Shown in pieces: positions 1-12,560 of a stretch of 64,000 nt of DNA. The notes under the pieces are model-generated. The model saw only the letters and a list, made by a program, of their open reading frames with translations. It had not been told where the DNA came from and ran no database searches. How positions within the stretch are numbered: the stretch's first letter is position 1; every line of letters starts with the position of its first letter. The DNA is from Primula veris (lineage: Eukaryota; Streptophyta; Magnoliopsida; Ericales; Primulaceae). The stretch spans positions 31,844,967 to 31,908,966 of the forward strand of contig OY821744.1 of NCBI GenBank assembly GCA_963682055.1, in the 5' to 3' direction. The translations under genes were made by a program, and so were the position numbers.

Positions 1-420
1 GGAATGTAAAGTTCAAAGGCCTCATCAGACCCTTGTTCATTTAAATAATAGTGAGATATATCAATCTAATTAATTAGACACGTACCCACCTAAAAATAAT
101 AAAATGAAAATAAGTAATAAACAATACCTTGAGATATATAGAGATGTATGGTCGGTAACAGGTTTATCACTCTTACGCTTGTTGTATTATAAAAACACTT
201 TATAATTGAATAATTGTATTTAAAATATAAAGGGGTTGTGTTTCTTTTATAGACACGAATGATATGTTTCCTTATCCTAATAGAACTCACATTAGATTAG
301 ATTAGTCCTAGAATAGGGTAAGCAAAAAACCTAAGAGACTTTTGAAATCATCCACGTCAGTCCTTATTCTGCAACAAAAAGTTTTGAAAATTAATCCAAC
401 TGTGTCTCTTTGTATCTTTT

Positions 421-1032
421 GGGGTAAATTTTGGATTGCACCATGAAAACAAAATTATTTAATGATTTGTTTATGAAACTGAAACTAATTAAGGATTTGT
501 CCATTTCAGATTATATTTTAATTTAATGTCTGAACCAAAAACAGTCTGAACTATTTTAAGTCATTTTAAAAACAGTCTGAACCATTTTAAGTCATTTTAA
601 AAACAGTCTGAACCAAAAACAGTCTGAACTAAAAACAGTCTGAACTTTTTTAAGTCATTTTAAAAACAGTCTGAACTATTTTTAAGTCATTTTAAAAACA
701 GTCTGAACTATTTTAAAAACAGCCTGAACTGTTTTTTTTTGTGTTTTCGGATTTTTGTTGATTTTAGATTTTTGTTGATTTTTTGGGATTTTTTTTGATT
801 TTTTGGGATTTTTTAAAAAAAAAGTCGTGTTTTTTCGGGGTTTTGCCTCTTTTATTTTATTTTTTATTTTTTCATTTTTTCTGATTTTTTACATTTTTAT
901 TGGTTAATTAGGAGAAATGGACCAATCCTTAATTAGTTTAATAAATAATGGTTCAATCCTTAATTAAATTTTATAGCCGGAACAATCCTTAAATACTTTT
1001 GTTTTGATGGTACAATTCTTAATTTTCTCGAA
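421..1032. repeat. Foldback element copy 1 with inner minisatellite
   Basis: About 90-100-bp imperfect inverted arms (around 421-512 and 905-1032) carry the motif AAGGATTGGTCCATTTC and its complement. They enclose a minisatellite built on AAAACAGTCTGAAC (about 522-733) and a T-rich tract with repeated TTTTTTGATTTTTTGGG. No coding capacity is evident. Confidence 0.65.
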
Positions 1033-2176
1033 ATGGAATATGAATGTTACAGTCCAAGGCATTAACAATTTCTTACATAGTACAACTATTGCTACAGAAT
1101 TTCATTGTGAAAAGTAGTAAAACAGAAATCCTGCTAACTTTTAAATATAAAGAATGTTTATTGAGAGTTGTTCTAACTCAGAGACGATATCACTTCGTTA
1201 TTACGAAATGGATAGAAAATACGAATTAGAATGTGAACGAATTAATTGGCTGCGTAATCTTATTCCAGGATTTCTAACAGTTGATTTTATCAGATAACTA
1301 CAAGTATTTTAAATATACTAAGCATATTGGAGAATGATCTTGCCGTATGGAGAAAGTTGAAAACAAAACATGTTAATTGAATGTATAACAATATCTGAGA
1401 TTATCATGGATCAGTTTATTTAATATAATCTCTAATGACATTAACAGATTATGTCGAGTGGATGGGTATTGCCATAAAGTTTAGCACAAATTATTACAAG
1501 TTATCGAATTGATATTTTAAGTTTAGTGAAGTATTGTTTATGAACATTTGTTTATATGTACATGAATGGTTAACAAAAATATGTTTTTATTGAATACATT
1601 ACAATGGATCATTATTGAATTTCAATTAAAATGTCACGTTACGTAAAAAGCTAATATTGTGGTACTTGGAAGGAAATATGTCTATTAAATGATATAGAAT
1701 CGCTCTGGCTCGTATTAGTTTATATTTAATGATGATATGATGATTTAAACCTGTATGAAGTTTATTTTAGGTTACATTTATTAATTGAATCGTAATTTCA
1801 CCCGATCACGTGTGATTGTCTAAGAATTTATAGGGTCGCATATATTTGGCTATGATTAGTTAATCATTACATTATTTAGATAGATATTGAATTATAGTGT
1901 TAGAATTATACTTGAGTTGAGATAAAGACAAAATTAATTATGAGTAGCACAATAAAATTGGATCGGTTATTTAGGTCCTTCATTTCACATACTTACATAA
2001 AATTATTTCACAACTTTATTTGAAGAAAATCGGTTATTTTATCCAATTGAATTCGTGTCTAGCTATATAATCTTTTAAGCAAAAAACCTAAGAGACTTTT
2101 GAAATCATCCACGTCAGTCCTTATTCTGCAACAAAAAGTTTTGAAAATTAATCCAATTGTGTCTCTTTGTCAATAA

Positions 2177-2808
2177 GGGGTAAATTTTGGATTGCACCAT
2201 GAAAACAAAATTATTTAAGGATTTGCCCATGAAACTGAAACTAATTAAGGATTGGTCCATTTCAGATTATATTTTAATTTACTGTCTGAACCAAAAACAG
2301 TCTGAACCAAAAACAGTCTGAACTATTTTAAGTCATTTTAAAAACAGTCTGAACCATTTTAAGTCATTTTAAAAACAGTCTGAACCAAAAACAGTCTGAA
2401 ATTTTAAGTAATTTTAAAAACAGTCTGAACTATTTTATAAACATTCTGAACTATTTTAAAAACAGTCTGAACTGTTTTTTTTTTTTTTGCGTTTTCGGAT
2501 TTTTGTTGATTTTTTGGTTTTTTTTTTTTGATTTTTTGGGATTTTTTAAAAAAAAGTCGTGTTTTTTCGGGGTTTTGCCTCTTTTATTTTATTTTTTATT
2601 TTTTCCTATTTTTTTATTTTTTCATTTCATTTTTATTTTCTGGAATTTTTTTATTTTTTCTGATTTTTTACATTTTTATTGGTTAATTAGGGGAAATGGA
2701 CCAATACTTAATTAGTTTCATAAATAATGGTCCAATCCTTAATTAAATTTTATAGCCGGAACAATCCTTAAATACTTTTGTTTTGATGGTCCAATTCTTA
2801 ATTTTCTC
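2177..2808. repeat. Foldback element copy 2 with inner minisatellite
   Basis: Same structure as the copy at 421-1032: inverted arms, an AAAACAGTCTGAAC array at about 2283-2473, then a T-rich tract. The number and order of minisatellite units differ from the first copy. Confidence 0.65.
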
Positions 2809-4006
2809 GAAATGGAATATGAATGTTACGGTCCAAGGCATTAACAATTTCTTACATAGTACAACTATTGCTACAGAATTTCATTGTGAAAAGTAGTAAA
2901 ACAGAAATCCTGCTAACCTTTAAATATAAAGAATGTTTATTGAGAGTTGTTCTAACTGAGAGACGATATCACTTCGTTATTACGAAATGGATAGAAAATA
3001 CGAATTAGAATGTGAACGAATTAATTGGCTGCGTAATCTTATTCCAGGATTTCTAACAGTTGATTTTATCAGATAACTACAAGTATTTTAAATATACTAA
3101 GTATATTGGAGAATGATCTTGCCGTATGGAGAAAGTTGAAAACAAAACATGTTAATTGAATGTATAACAATATCTGAGATTATCATGGATCAGTTTATTT
3201 AATATAATCTCTAATGACATTAACAGATTATGTCGAGTGGATGGGTATTGCCATAAAGTTTAGCACAAATTGTTACAAGTTACCGAATTGATATTTTAAG
3301 TTTAGTGAAGTATTGTTTATGAACATTTGTTTATATGTACATGAATGGTTAACAAAAATATGTTTTTATTGAATACATTACAATGGATCATTATTGAATT
3401 TCAATTAAAATGTCACGTTACGTAAAAAGCTAATATTGTGGTACTTGGAAGGAAATATGTCTATTAAATGATATAGAATCACTCTGGCTCGTATTAGTTT
3501 ATATTTAATGGTGATATGATGATTTAAACCTGTATGAAGTTTATTTTAGGTTACATTTATTAATTGAATCGTAATTTCACCCGATCACGTGTGATTGTCT
3601 AAGAATTTATAGGGTCGCATATATTTGGCTATGATTAGTTAATCATTACATTATTTAGATAGATATTGAATTATAGTGTTAGAATTATAATTAGAATAGG
3701 ACTAATCTAATCTAATGTGAGTTCTATTAGGATAAGGAAACATATCATTCGTGCCTATAAAAGAAACACAACCCCTTTATATTTTAAATACAATTATTCA
3801 ATTATAAAGTGTTTTTATAATACAACAAGCGTAAGAGTGATAAACCTGTTACCGACCATACATCTCTATATATCTCAAGGTATTGTTTATTACTTATTTT
3901 CATTTTATTATTTTTAGGTGGGTACATGTCTAATTAATTAGATTGATATATCTCACTATTATTTAAATGAACAAGGGTCTTATGAGGCCTTTGAACTTTA
4001 CATTCC

Positions 4007-5412
4007 GAAAATACTCCCCATGATAGTGGTATTTACATGTATTGAAATTAACGGAAACAAAAATTTAAATTCAAAATAAAATAAAAAATGTCGTACTACA
4101 GTTTCAAGACTAGCAAAGAGCCAAAAAACTGATTTATTTTTAATTTATTTCTTCCATCAAATTCTCACCTTCTCTCCCATCAAGTAATCTATGAAACTTA
4201 TTTTTTTTATACACAATTATTTTCAGATAACACTATTATACGCGTTAAGTTGATAGATGTGTTTATCATTAATTTATAAATGTAGATAAATGATAGGTGT
4301 AGATAAGTAAGTAGTAGGTTTAGGAGTAGATAAGTAGCAGGTGTTATCGTTTTAAAAATTCAAGTATATATAGTTTTAACTCTCACTTCTTTTATCATTA
4401 GGTTTAATTTCTTCATACATAGCAATTGACTGTTGGTTCCATGTTCTAATCAAGGTTTTTCAGCTCCCTACTTTGATTGTATTTTAATATGGTAATGTAT
4501 AGTAGAAGATCATTGTTTTTTTTTTACCGCATGTGCTATCCTTCACTTTCTCACTCATAAATTTATGATTTGGAAAAAACACTTTTTGTTTTTCTTTTTG
4601 GAGAAACCTTAATGGACTGAATAGTGAATACAAAGGATTTCTCTTTTGATAAATTACTGTCGTAATTCACTCTTTCACCAAATCTACAATAACTCGTTTT
4701 CACCAAATCTGCAATAACTCGTTTTCAACAAATATTGTTGGTTTTCCAGATTTAAAGCCTCAAAGACTATATTCTGTAAAGTTTTTCATATTGGCACTAT
4801 GTAACTTAATTCTGCATAGTTTTCTAATTGAATTCGTTACATAGTCCCAAATTATCATTGTTGAAATTTTCAAAAAATAACGAACTTACATGGTAATCAG
4901 TTACCCATTTTTCAACAAATTATTTTTTATATTCTCTTTAATGCATACAGGTAAGTTACTTGAGTTGTATTTGAATGAATAATCGATGTGGGACAATGAA
5001 TTAGTAAAATTTTTATTTATATTCATTCTCTTGACCAAGATAAGACTCGTCAATGCACAAATAGATATAGATATTCAATTGAAATAAGTATAAATAAAAA
5101 CATTAGTAAATCTTACGCTTTTGGCATCGTTACTTACGTTTCGGTAAAACTCATAAAAAAAATGTTTCAGCACGCTTTAACGATTTAATACACAAGCATA
5201 TATTCACTTCTTATCATTGTAGTAATTTTCACAAATCATCAAACTTAGTTTGAAGTCCTTTTTCCAAGGAATTTTCAGTCTGAAACTATCACACATGTAA
5301 AAAAGTGAAATGGTAGGAATTCTTTTGACCTGAGAAGTTAAAGACTCTAATGTTACATGTCCTTTAAAAAAAATTCACAAAGCACAACTTTTTTATTGCA
5401 AAAGTTGCTCGT
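4007..5412. other. AT-rich upstream region of F-box copy A
   Basis: No gene is seen in this ~1.4-kb stretch. It is shared with 50802-52095 of block B, with small indels; A has extra sequence near 4970-5050. It presumably holds the promoter of the F-box gene, but I cannot assign a TATA box or start site with confidence. Confidence 0.5.
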
Positions 5413-6731
5413 ATGCTCTTTCTTCTTATAATTGTCTTATTTGATGACAGTAACTTTCTTCTTACATCAGAACCAATGGTTCGTCGTCATTGTTCTTTTA
5501 AACGGATTAGGCATTTATGGGTTCAACTTGTCTCGTGCTTTACCATTTACAAGACGTCTCCTCTTCCCGATGATGTTATTTTCGAAATACTCAGCAGATT
5601 ACCACACAAATGCGTGGCCAAATGTCGAAGGGTGTGCAAAAAGTGGTATGAGTTGACATCAACAATTGATTTTGCTCATACTCATCTCCAAAGGCAAGAC
5701 AGTATTACTACTGAAAAAGTATTGTTATTGCAGTGCGTAGATAAAAATAAAAAAAAACCGTCCGAATATGATGGACAATATATAGAGGGATATGATAATT
5801 TTTTCATTTTAAATGGAAAAGCCAAAGGGAAAAAAATTCTACCAGATTTGAACACAACAAGTGAGGTCTTTCCTTACCTTCACGGGTCATGCAATGGTTT
5901 ACTTATCTTCAAGTCGCAAGACAATAGTGGTAGGAATTACCTCTTTAACCCTAGAACACAGGAGCGTATAAATATAAGGTGTAATAAGGGTGTCTTATGT
6001 GGGTTTTTCTTCCGCCCATCAAGCAAGGAGTACATATTGTTGTATATAAGTGAAGCCTGTATCGGTGGTACTTATAAATATTATTTATTTAGTCTAGAAT
6101 CCGAGTCGTTAAGAAAAGTCTGTAATTTCCCTTATAATCCACTCATGAGGCAAGTATTTTCCAACGGAGCGCTTTATTGGAAGATCGCTTGTGAATGTGA
6201 TTGTGGGAACTCTGTAATGGAGTTTAATGTGGAGACCGAAGTTTTCGATTCTTTTCCTCATCCAGGTAAACATTGTGGACCCATGTGCAATTGCAGTAAT
6301 ATGGATACACGTCTCTTAGAATTTAAAGGACAAATATTATTCTGCCGCACATTCAGTGACAATATTGATATGTGGGTTTTGGAGGATCACGAGAACCGTA
6401 TTTGGGTTAAAAGGTATTCTGTACACCTTGATTGGGATCTCAAACTTTATCCGAAGGGTTTGAATCTGGAGTGAAAAAGATACGTGTTCTCAGTGTCCAA
6501 AATGGGGAACTATTGTTAATGTGGTGGACTAAAGGGCTGTTCTTATACAATCTGGAAAAGAAAAAGGTAAAGAAAGTAAACACAAGTGCGCTGAAGGTAA
6601 AAGGAAAGTTCTTGGGCGTTATTTTGGAAAGTTGTTACGTCAGGAGTTTGGTTTCTTTGAAAGTCTCAACGAAATACCCAAACACTGGCAAATTTCCTAC
6701 TTTTGGACAAGTTATTATTGATTTAGAATAA
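5413..6731 (+). pseudogene. F-box/F-box-associated protein, frameshifted copy A
   Basis: Adaptor of an SCF E3 ubiquitin ligase by family. The F-box, with PLPDDVIFEILSRLP, lies at about residues 50-90, followed by a type of F-box-associated domain (CNGLLIF, YLFNP, FSNGALYWKI). The frame from 5413 runs 353 codons and ends at 6474. The remaining C-terminal part continues in another frame (about 6459-6731). Compared with the intact copy at 52096-53424, A lacks 13 bp just after the codons for KLYP (near 6453), which causes the frameshift and loss of the last ~90 residues of the domain. There is also an in-frame 3-bp difference near 5770. Either a recent pseudogene or a truncated allele; the F-box itself is intact. 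Confidence 0.85.
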
Positions 6732-7507
6732 AGAATTTGATCTTTTTTTTGCTTATCAACAAAAAACAGAATAAAGACTTTGATCTTGCTTTGTTAGAGT
6801 TTAGTTTTATTTATCTCTTTGGTTGGTCCTTTACTTACTTTCACCTCGAATGACTTTACCTTTCAAAGTTTATTGATTTACCTTCCATTCCTGATGAGTG
6901 ATGACTGTACAATAATTTGTGGATATTCTGTTTCTTTTCTTCTGAAATCAGATGACCAAATCGCACCAACTCAAAATTTAGTTTCCGCCATGTCTAAAAT
7001 AATTATGTAAAGAAACTACACATAAGAGGAATGAATGTAAATGGATAGTTTTTTTTTTAATTTTAAAATTAAAATTAAGATTTAGTTTTCTGATCGAGAT
7101 ATCTTAGGTTTTTTTGTCTGATCAACAACCGCAAATAAAATATTGATGGATATTAGTGAGAATTATAATAAATCTGAGTTCAATATAAAGAGACAATCAT
7201 ATATTTTTTATTTGGTTTGTGTCAGTTTTGATAAACAGATTTCAAAATACAAACATGAAAGACAAAAAAAAAAAATCAAAGAGACCACGAATAATAAGCG
7301 GAAATGTGTGTTTTTACTTCTTGTTCATATAAACAGAAATATGCACAAATCACACGGGATTAGGCGTACAAATCAAAGTTCAAATTAAACAGTATTAAGT
7401 ATACAAATCAATCATGATTAGACGTACAAATCAAAGTTCATATATTGTTAGTGTTCTGTTTTACTAGTATGGAGTTACATATATGCATAAATTGGTTAAA
7501 TATCTAA
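6732..7507. other. 3' flank of F-box copy A
   Basis: AT-rich sequence with short open frames matched in block B; no independent gene is recognised. Short direct repeats such as CGTACAAATCAAAGTTCA occur near 7365-7440. Confidence 0.4.
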
Positions 7508-8229
7508 TTACACTACAACACAACAGCAATACAGCGACGGAAATATCCGTCGCTAAAACGTGAAATCCGTCGCAGATTGGCTCTTTGTGACGAAAATTTC
7601 CGTCTCTGAATTCCGTAGTTAAAGTGCTTGTGGCTAAATGTTTGCTACGGAAATCTTATTCCGTAGCTATTTAGTGACATTATAGCGACAGATTTTCCGT
7701 CTCTAATTTTTTATGTTGCTACAAAATTCCGTAGCAAAAGTCTCACAAAAATCAATTATATAAAATAAATTACAATATAAATATAGTATAAAAGTGAATA
7801 TTTACCCACGAATATACATTGCTATTCCGTCGCAATTTTTTTTATTATAATATATTTTTTATTTTGATATTTAATTTAATATATATTAGAAATTTATCAA
7901 TATGACAAACCCGTACCAATTCCGTCACACTAGTGTGATTATTTAAATAAAAAAATATTTTAATACAATTAACAGAATTAATTTTATTAATTAAATAAAA
8001 AATAAATTTATTAAGTAAACATTAATAGATATAAATAAAACTAATCTACAAACCAAATACCATGGTATAATGATAAACAAAATTTAACCGAATTCATATT
8101 ACGTAACAGTACCGATACTAGCAAATATTACATGCCCAAAATATTAAAATGTCATAAACGGTTCACATACTTCCATGACCCACTAAATATCAACGGTTCC
8201 GATGCTATTAAGATTACATGCCCAAAATA

Positions 8230-8466
8230 TTACGAGCCCGAAGAGGATGGGCCACTCGATGGATGACGAACTCTAGACTTAGGGGTTGGGGATCGCATCT
8301 AATATTGGGCTTGCATATCTTGTGGCTGTGTCTCAGGAAAAGAGTTAAAACGCTGCCGAGAAATAGGAGTATCATGTGATTCACAACCACGACCATAAGC
8401 TCGAACGCCACCTACGCTAACAGAGGTTCTACCTCTGCCAGAGAGAGAATAGCCAGGCCTAGTCAT
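8230..8466 (-). pseudogene. Possible terminal exon of a CACTA-borne gene, with stop (copy A)
   Basis: On the minus strand a polypyrimidine-poor but plausible acceptor (TTCAATGCAG) precedes a frame beginning MTRPGYSLSGRGR, rich in Ser, Arg, Gly and Pro. In copy A a TAG at 8299-8301 interrupts the frame; the same codon is CAG in copy B, where the frame runs on to a TAA. Low-complexity basic and Ser/Pro-rich sequence is common in CACTA proteins, but no family can be named. Confidence 0.35.
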
Positions 8467-8589
8467 CTGCATTGAAAACGAGAAATAGTAGCAAGGAATT
8501 AGTTTTAGAAAGAAGCTGCACAATTTCAATTTTGTATGCAAACAACTAATTTTCTTTGCACAACTAGTTTTAGACAGATAATTATTCAT

Positions 8590-9480
8590 GAACCATTAGG
8601 GACCAACTTAGACGTTCCTATAGCCATACAGTGAAAACAGAAATTTGTAGCTGCAACAAAATGAAAATACTTTCCGAAATCTGAAATGCAAATCTTTTCA
8701 TAGAGTGAAAACAGAAATTCATGTCTGCAGAAAAAAGAAAAAACTCCCCAAAATTGGACTCCGAGAAAAGTATTTTCATCACCAAATTAAGTGAATTTTC
8801 TATAAATTTAGACATTAATGGAAGCCAGAATCTTATTTTTGCAAAAAAAAAAAACTGCGCAATTAAACTCGAGAACTTAATTTATTGCCAAATCGAGTTC
8901 TAGGAAGTTAGCATGTGAAAGTAACTAGTTACAAAACACAGATTAACCTTCCTATAGCCATACTAAAGAAATGAATCTTCTAAAACTAATAATAATCCTC
9001 CCGAAACCAAACTCTGTATTTGTTTCTTCTCCAAATCCAAGTGCAGTTTCTATAATTTAGCATGTATAGTCACGAAAAACAGCCCAATCCTGAGTACAGA
9101 ATCAAAGAAACTATATGCTATATGTATAATGTAATTCCTCAGCAAACCAAGTATCTTTTCTCTTAATTTAGCACCTAAAAGCAAACTGAGCTCATACTAT
9201 TCCTTACCAAAATAGGAATTTCATAGCTGCAAACAAGATTCTCCAAAATAGAACAAAATAAATCTATTTCCTCAACAAACCAAGCATATGTATTCTAAAT
9301 TTAGCATGTAAAAGTAAACTAAAGTTACTAAACGCATCTTAATTATTACCGAAACCAGAATCACATAACTTCAAACAAGATTCTCCAAATTAGAACACAA
9401 GAAATCTGTTTCCTCACCAGACCAAGCACATTTTCTCCAAATTTAGCATCTAAAAATTAACTACATGCATCCTAATCATT
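8590..9480. repeat. Degenerate ~110-130-bp repeats inside CACTA element
   Basis: Phrases such as GATTCTCCAAA.TAGAACA, TTTAGCATGTAAAAGTAA and ACCAAGCA.ATT recur at irregular intervals, giving an imperfect tandem arrangement also seen in copy B (55290-56170). No coding potential. Confidence 0.5.
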
Positions 9481-9750
9481 ACCATATGTATACAGTATTT
9501 TGACGAATGAGACTCGTATGCACTATGAAGTTCTCTTTCGCTTCATTTCTCTCAAGATAAAAGCTTGTGTAAAGTTTCATCTACATACATGGCTGTCTGT
9601 ATAAAACATCATTACCAAAGACTTGGCATCTTTCCGCTTTATTATTCCTTGAAAACAAAAACAATTAATTTGGGATTGGATATATATATTGATCTGTATA
9701 AAACACCATTACCCAAGTGTTAATTAAATCATATATATATATATATATAT

Positions 9751-9955
9751 GGGAAAGGATCCATACACACATAAAAAAACACATTATCTTTACACATCAA
9801 TCACAACCCTCCATTTACTAACTTTTAATGGTCAAGATTATGTGTTTATTTTTGTTATTAGATGAACTAATCTTGACCATTAAAAGTAAGTAAATGGAGG
9901 GTTGTGATTGATGTGTAAAGATAATGCGTTTTTTATGTGTGTATAGATCATCCCC
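9751..9955. mobile_element. Long-hairpin MITE in a TA microsatellite (copy A)
   Basis: Nearly the whole element is one inverted repeat: GATCCATACACACATAAAAA and CACATTATCTTTACACATCA at the left recur as complements at the right, with a short loop around 9841-9870. Both ends abut runs of (TA)n, so the target duplication cannot be separated from the microsatellite; TA-targeted MITEs behave this way. No ORF. Confidence 0.85.
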
Positions 9956-10124
9956 TATATATATATATATAAGAATCTGAATTATAACACAAAATTAAAG
10001 AAATAGAGAGAGAGGGAGGGAGCGTAGAATACCTCGCGAAATACCTCAAGTGTGATTTTGGGATTTTTTTTAGAGAGAGAGATCGTGCGGTGTGTTCTGA
10101 GAGAGAGAGAGTATTGATCTGAAA

Positions 10125-10422
10125 TCATTCTATTATAATAAGTCAACCCAAGCCAAATGAGTCTGCCCAATTTAGCCAATTTTTTCCAAAAATACCCTAA
10201 TATTTTTTTATTAATTACAATAATACCATGCTCACATAAATAAAAATAAAAAATAACAACTAATAACACCATGTGTCCCTCTTTAACAACCAAAAATTCT
10301 TTTAAGTCTTATACTTTTTTTGTTGTTGTATTATACACGTATTTGTATCATAACTACACTTATTTTTTATATTTTAATTGCATTGCGCGTCACACACGCA
10401 ACGCGTGGGGTACGATTACTAG
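10125..10422 (+). mobile_element. Short non-autonomous Helitron, filled site
   Basis: Begins TCATTCTATTATAATAA and ends TACGATTACTAG, inserted between A and T, which matches the Helitron rule (5' TC, 3' CTRR, no target duplication). A GC-rich region that can fold, CGCGTCACACACGCAACGCG, lies 10-30 bases before the end. Block B has the uninterrupted site (GAAATATA at about 56876), proving a precise insertion of 298 bp after or independent of the duplication. Confidence 0.85.
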
Positions 10423-11627
10423 TATATATATATATATATGGCGGCCAAATAGCAATGTTAGGGTTTTTGTTTGGAACAAATATTTATTATAAAATACAAT
10501 TAAAATAAAATAATTATTAGAAAATTACCTTAATTTATGGAGATATGGAGATATGGGGAAATGGGAAAATGGGAAAATGGACCGTATATTGTTAAGATTG
10601 AGAGAGAGATATATTCTTTGTAATAAATGTGTGGATGTGAAATAATATTATCTTTACAATTGAAATAGCGAGTAAATAGCTACGAACCTTGTGGACCCAA
10701 TGGCCCCTGATTGAAGTCATCTAAATCAATTTAAATATTTTGTTTTTCAAAATAATATGCAAAAAGAATAGCTACGAAATAGCTTGAGAACTACGAATTA
10801 TTTTCAACTCTCACCGACACTCGGTCAACTCATTTATTTTCATAGTTAATCCGTCGCAAATTTGTATTAAAATTTCACAAATCAAAATCCATCGGAAATC
10901 CGTAGCAATTCCATCGTTATATAGTGTGACGGAATTTCCGTAGCGAATTTCCGTCTTCGTTTAACTGTTTTTTTGTAGTGTTACTTTTGTGTTTTAGTAT
11001 GTAAAATTAAGCCTTTACAGATGAGTTTTGGTAATTGGGGAATTTTAATCTTTATTATTTTGTGTGTGGTGTGTGGACTGTGGTATTCAGGAGTTATGCC
11101 ATATTTTTTTTTATTTGGTACAAGGAGTTGTGCCATAATGTGTATTGTGTATTCGAATAATTATTCTTATTACATTGTATAGCGGTATGTGATATATAGG
11201 TAATTTATTTGTGCCCTAATGATTTTTGCGTGACTGATGATATTTTACGATCTTGTGAGTTTTCTGGTTCGTTATGTGATACTTTGACGATCAGTTATTG
11301 AGATATTTTTTTGGATCTTTTATATTTGTGTTCGATGAGTGATACTTGAGCGTTGTGTTCTAGTAAATTTGTCGTGAATTTTAATATTTTAGGCAAGTAT
11401 CTTATGTCAGAATGGGTTTTTTCGTGACTGGCATTTTGATTCTTGTTAGTTTTCTATTTTTGTATGTAACCTATTAGGCTATTGTGCCCTGGGAAGTTTG
11501 AAAAAAGTTGTAGTTTTTTTTGCTGTATGGGTAATGGTATTAATGATGCGATTACTATGCTCCGTTCTGTTCCATGTATGTGAAAATTTAATTTTGTTCA
11601 CCTTTTGTTTTGATATATCTAATGCAG

Positions 11628-11875
11628 GCTATTACTTTGTGCCCTAATGTTCCGGTGTATTGGACTAATCGCGCCTTATGTCATCGTAGACGCAAGTATG
11701 AGTGGAAAATATATTGTTTCCGTATATATCTGTATTTGGTAAATATTGTGGTTTAATTGCTATTAGCAGTTGGTGTCTAATTTCTTTTGTTGTGGTGGAC
11801 TTTTTATGTAGTGATTGGGTTAGAGTTGAAGAGGATAGTAGGAGAGCAATTAAACTTGATCAGAAAGCTGTCAAG
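11628..11875 (+). pseudogene. CHIP-like TPR gene fragment, copy A (two exons)
   Basis: Two exons with good splice sites, 11628-11695 and 11812-11875, encode residues resembling the tetratricopeptide region of plant CHIP, the U-box E3 ligase that binds Hsp70/Hsp90: NVPVYWTNRALCHRRRK then DWVRVEEDSRRAIKLDQKAVK. The phase across the intron is correct. There is no upstream exon for the first helices, and the remaining exons are missing because block A ends at 12327. It is therefore a fragment without the U-box. Confidence 0.8.
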
Positions 11876-12327
11876 GTTAGGGTCCCTTTTATTTTACTTT
11901 TAGGTTGCTGGTTATACTTTTAAGCATTGCCTCACGTTACTTTTATCATATGCAGACGTAGAATTTCAAGTTGATGCGTTGCACCACCTTGATTAGAATT
12001 TTATTTTCAAATTGTGAACAATTGAGCTGTTTTAATGTCCAAAGGCATGGATTTGATCTCAGAATTATTGTTGCTTCGACTATTTAGCTTTTTATCTTTT
12101 ATTTTTGTAATCTTAAATATATTAAGTTTAAGAAAAAATAGAACCACTCACACACAGAGAGAATAAGCCCCTGAATATCCCTGCTGATACCTGTAAATTT
12201 GGCACATTTTTTAGATGGTCATATGCTCTGAATTTAGATAATCTTTCTTGGTCGTTGTCCTTTTGAGTTATAACCAGCAGTGGAAATAAAACGGCTTTGA
12301 CTGTAGCTCTTATGGCCAAGGGTAAAA

Positions 12328-12560
12328 TGTCACGCCCCAAATTTACATAAAACCCGGAACGCGATTTTAAAAAAACTAATGAAAAAAAAAATGAAAAACA
12401 AGACTTCTGGTCACCCAGTTTTTAACATATATTACACGAAAACAGCTCAGAACATCTACAATATATATATATACATATAAAACGACACCAACTCGATCTC
12501 AAGTATTGTACTACCTCGTACACGCCAAACCGTTCTGCCTCGAGTCCCGCTCTCAAGTGG
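12328..12560. mobile_element. LTR-like fragment beginning TGTCACGCCCC
   Basis: Sequence starts precisely at the end of block A homology with TGTCACGCCCCAAA, a typical plant LTR start. It is AT-rich with no ORF until about 12500 and merges into the GC-rich antisense ORF region. The right boundary is uncertain. It is either a truncated LTR of another element or the far end of the gypsy element. Confidence 0.4.

Larger units (their letters stand above)
1..4006. repeat. Composite block with ~310-bp inverted terminal arms
   Basis: Bases 1 to about 310 are the reverse complement of about 3693-4006. Between the arms, 320-1910 and 2077-3689 are near-identical direct repeats separated by a 166-bp spacer. 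A third copy of the direct repeat lies at 48867-50484, followed by one copy of the arm (50488-50801). The left arm may continue beyond the window. Small ORFs in the arms (66 codons) and after the minisatellite (61 codons) recur in every copy but match no family I recognise. The block could be a TIR transposon with large internal duplications, or an inverted duplication. Confidence 0.75.
7511..10980. mobile_element. CACTA (En/Spm) DNA transposon, copy A
   Basis: Starts CACTACAACA and ends TTTTTTGTAGTG, with a 3-bp target duplication TTA on both sides (7508-7510, 10981-10983), which defines the CACTA superfamily. Subterminal regions carry repeated CCGTCGC and TCCGTAGC motifs in both orientations, including the palindrome CGACGGAAATATCCGTCG, as expected for transposase-binding sites. 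At 3.5 kb it is too short for an autonomous element and no transposase core is visible, so it is non-autonomous. A MITE (9751-9955) and a Helitron (10125-10422) are nested in it. Confidence 0.9.
1914..12327. repeat. Segmental duplication, block A
   Basis: This ~10.4-kb stretch is collinear with and highly similar to 48711-58773 in direct orientation, about 46.8 kb away. It carries an F-box gene, a CACTA element and two CHIP-like exons. Similarity ends at GGTAAAA (12321-12327), exactly where an LTR-like sequence beginning TGTCACGCC starts. Differences from block B include a 298-bp Helitron present only in A, a 13-bp deletion in the F-box gene, and shorter TA microsatellites. Confidence 0.92.

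Noticed and set aside
320..3689. The two 1.6-kb direct repeats as LTRs of one retrotransposon
   Set aside because: Only 166 bp separate them, with no primer-binding site, polypurine tract or coding sequence, and the repeats do not show TG...CA ends.
5432..5656. 74-codon frame overlapping the F-box gene start
   Set aside because: Out of frame with the F-box domain and without any family resemblance; a shadow of the real gene.
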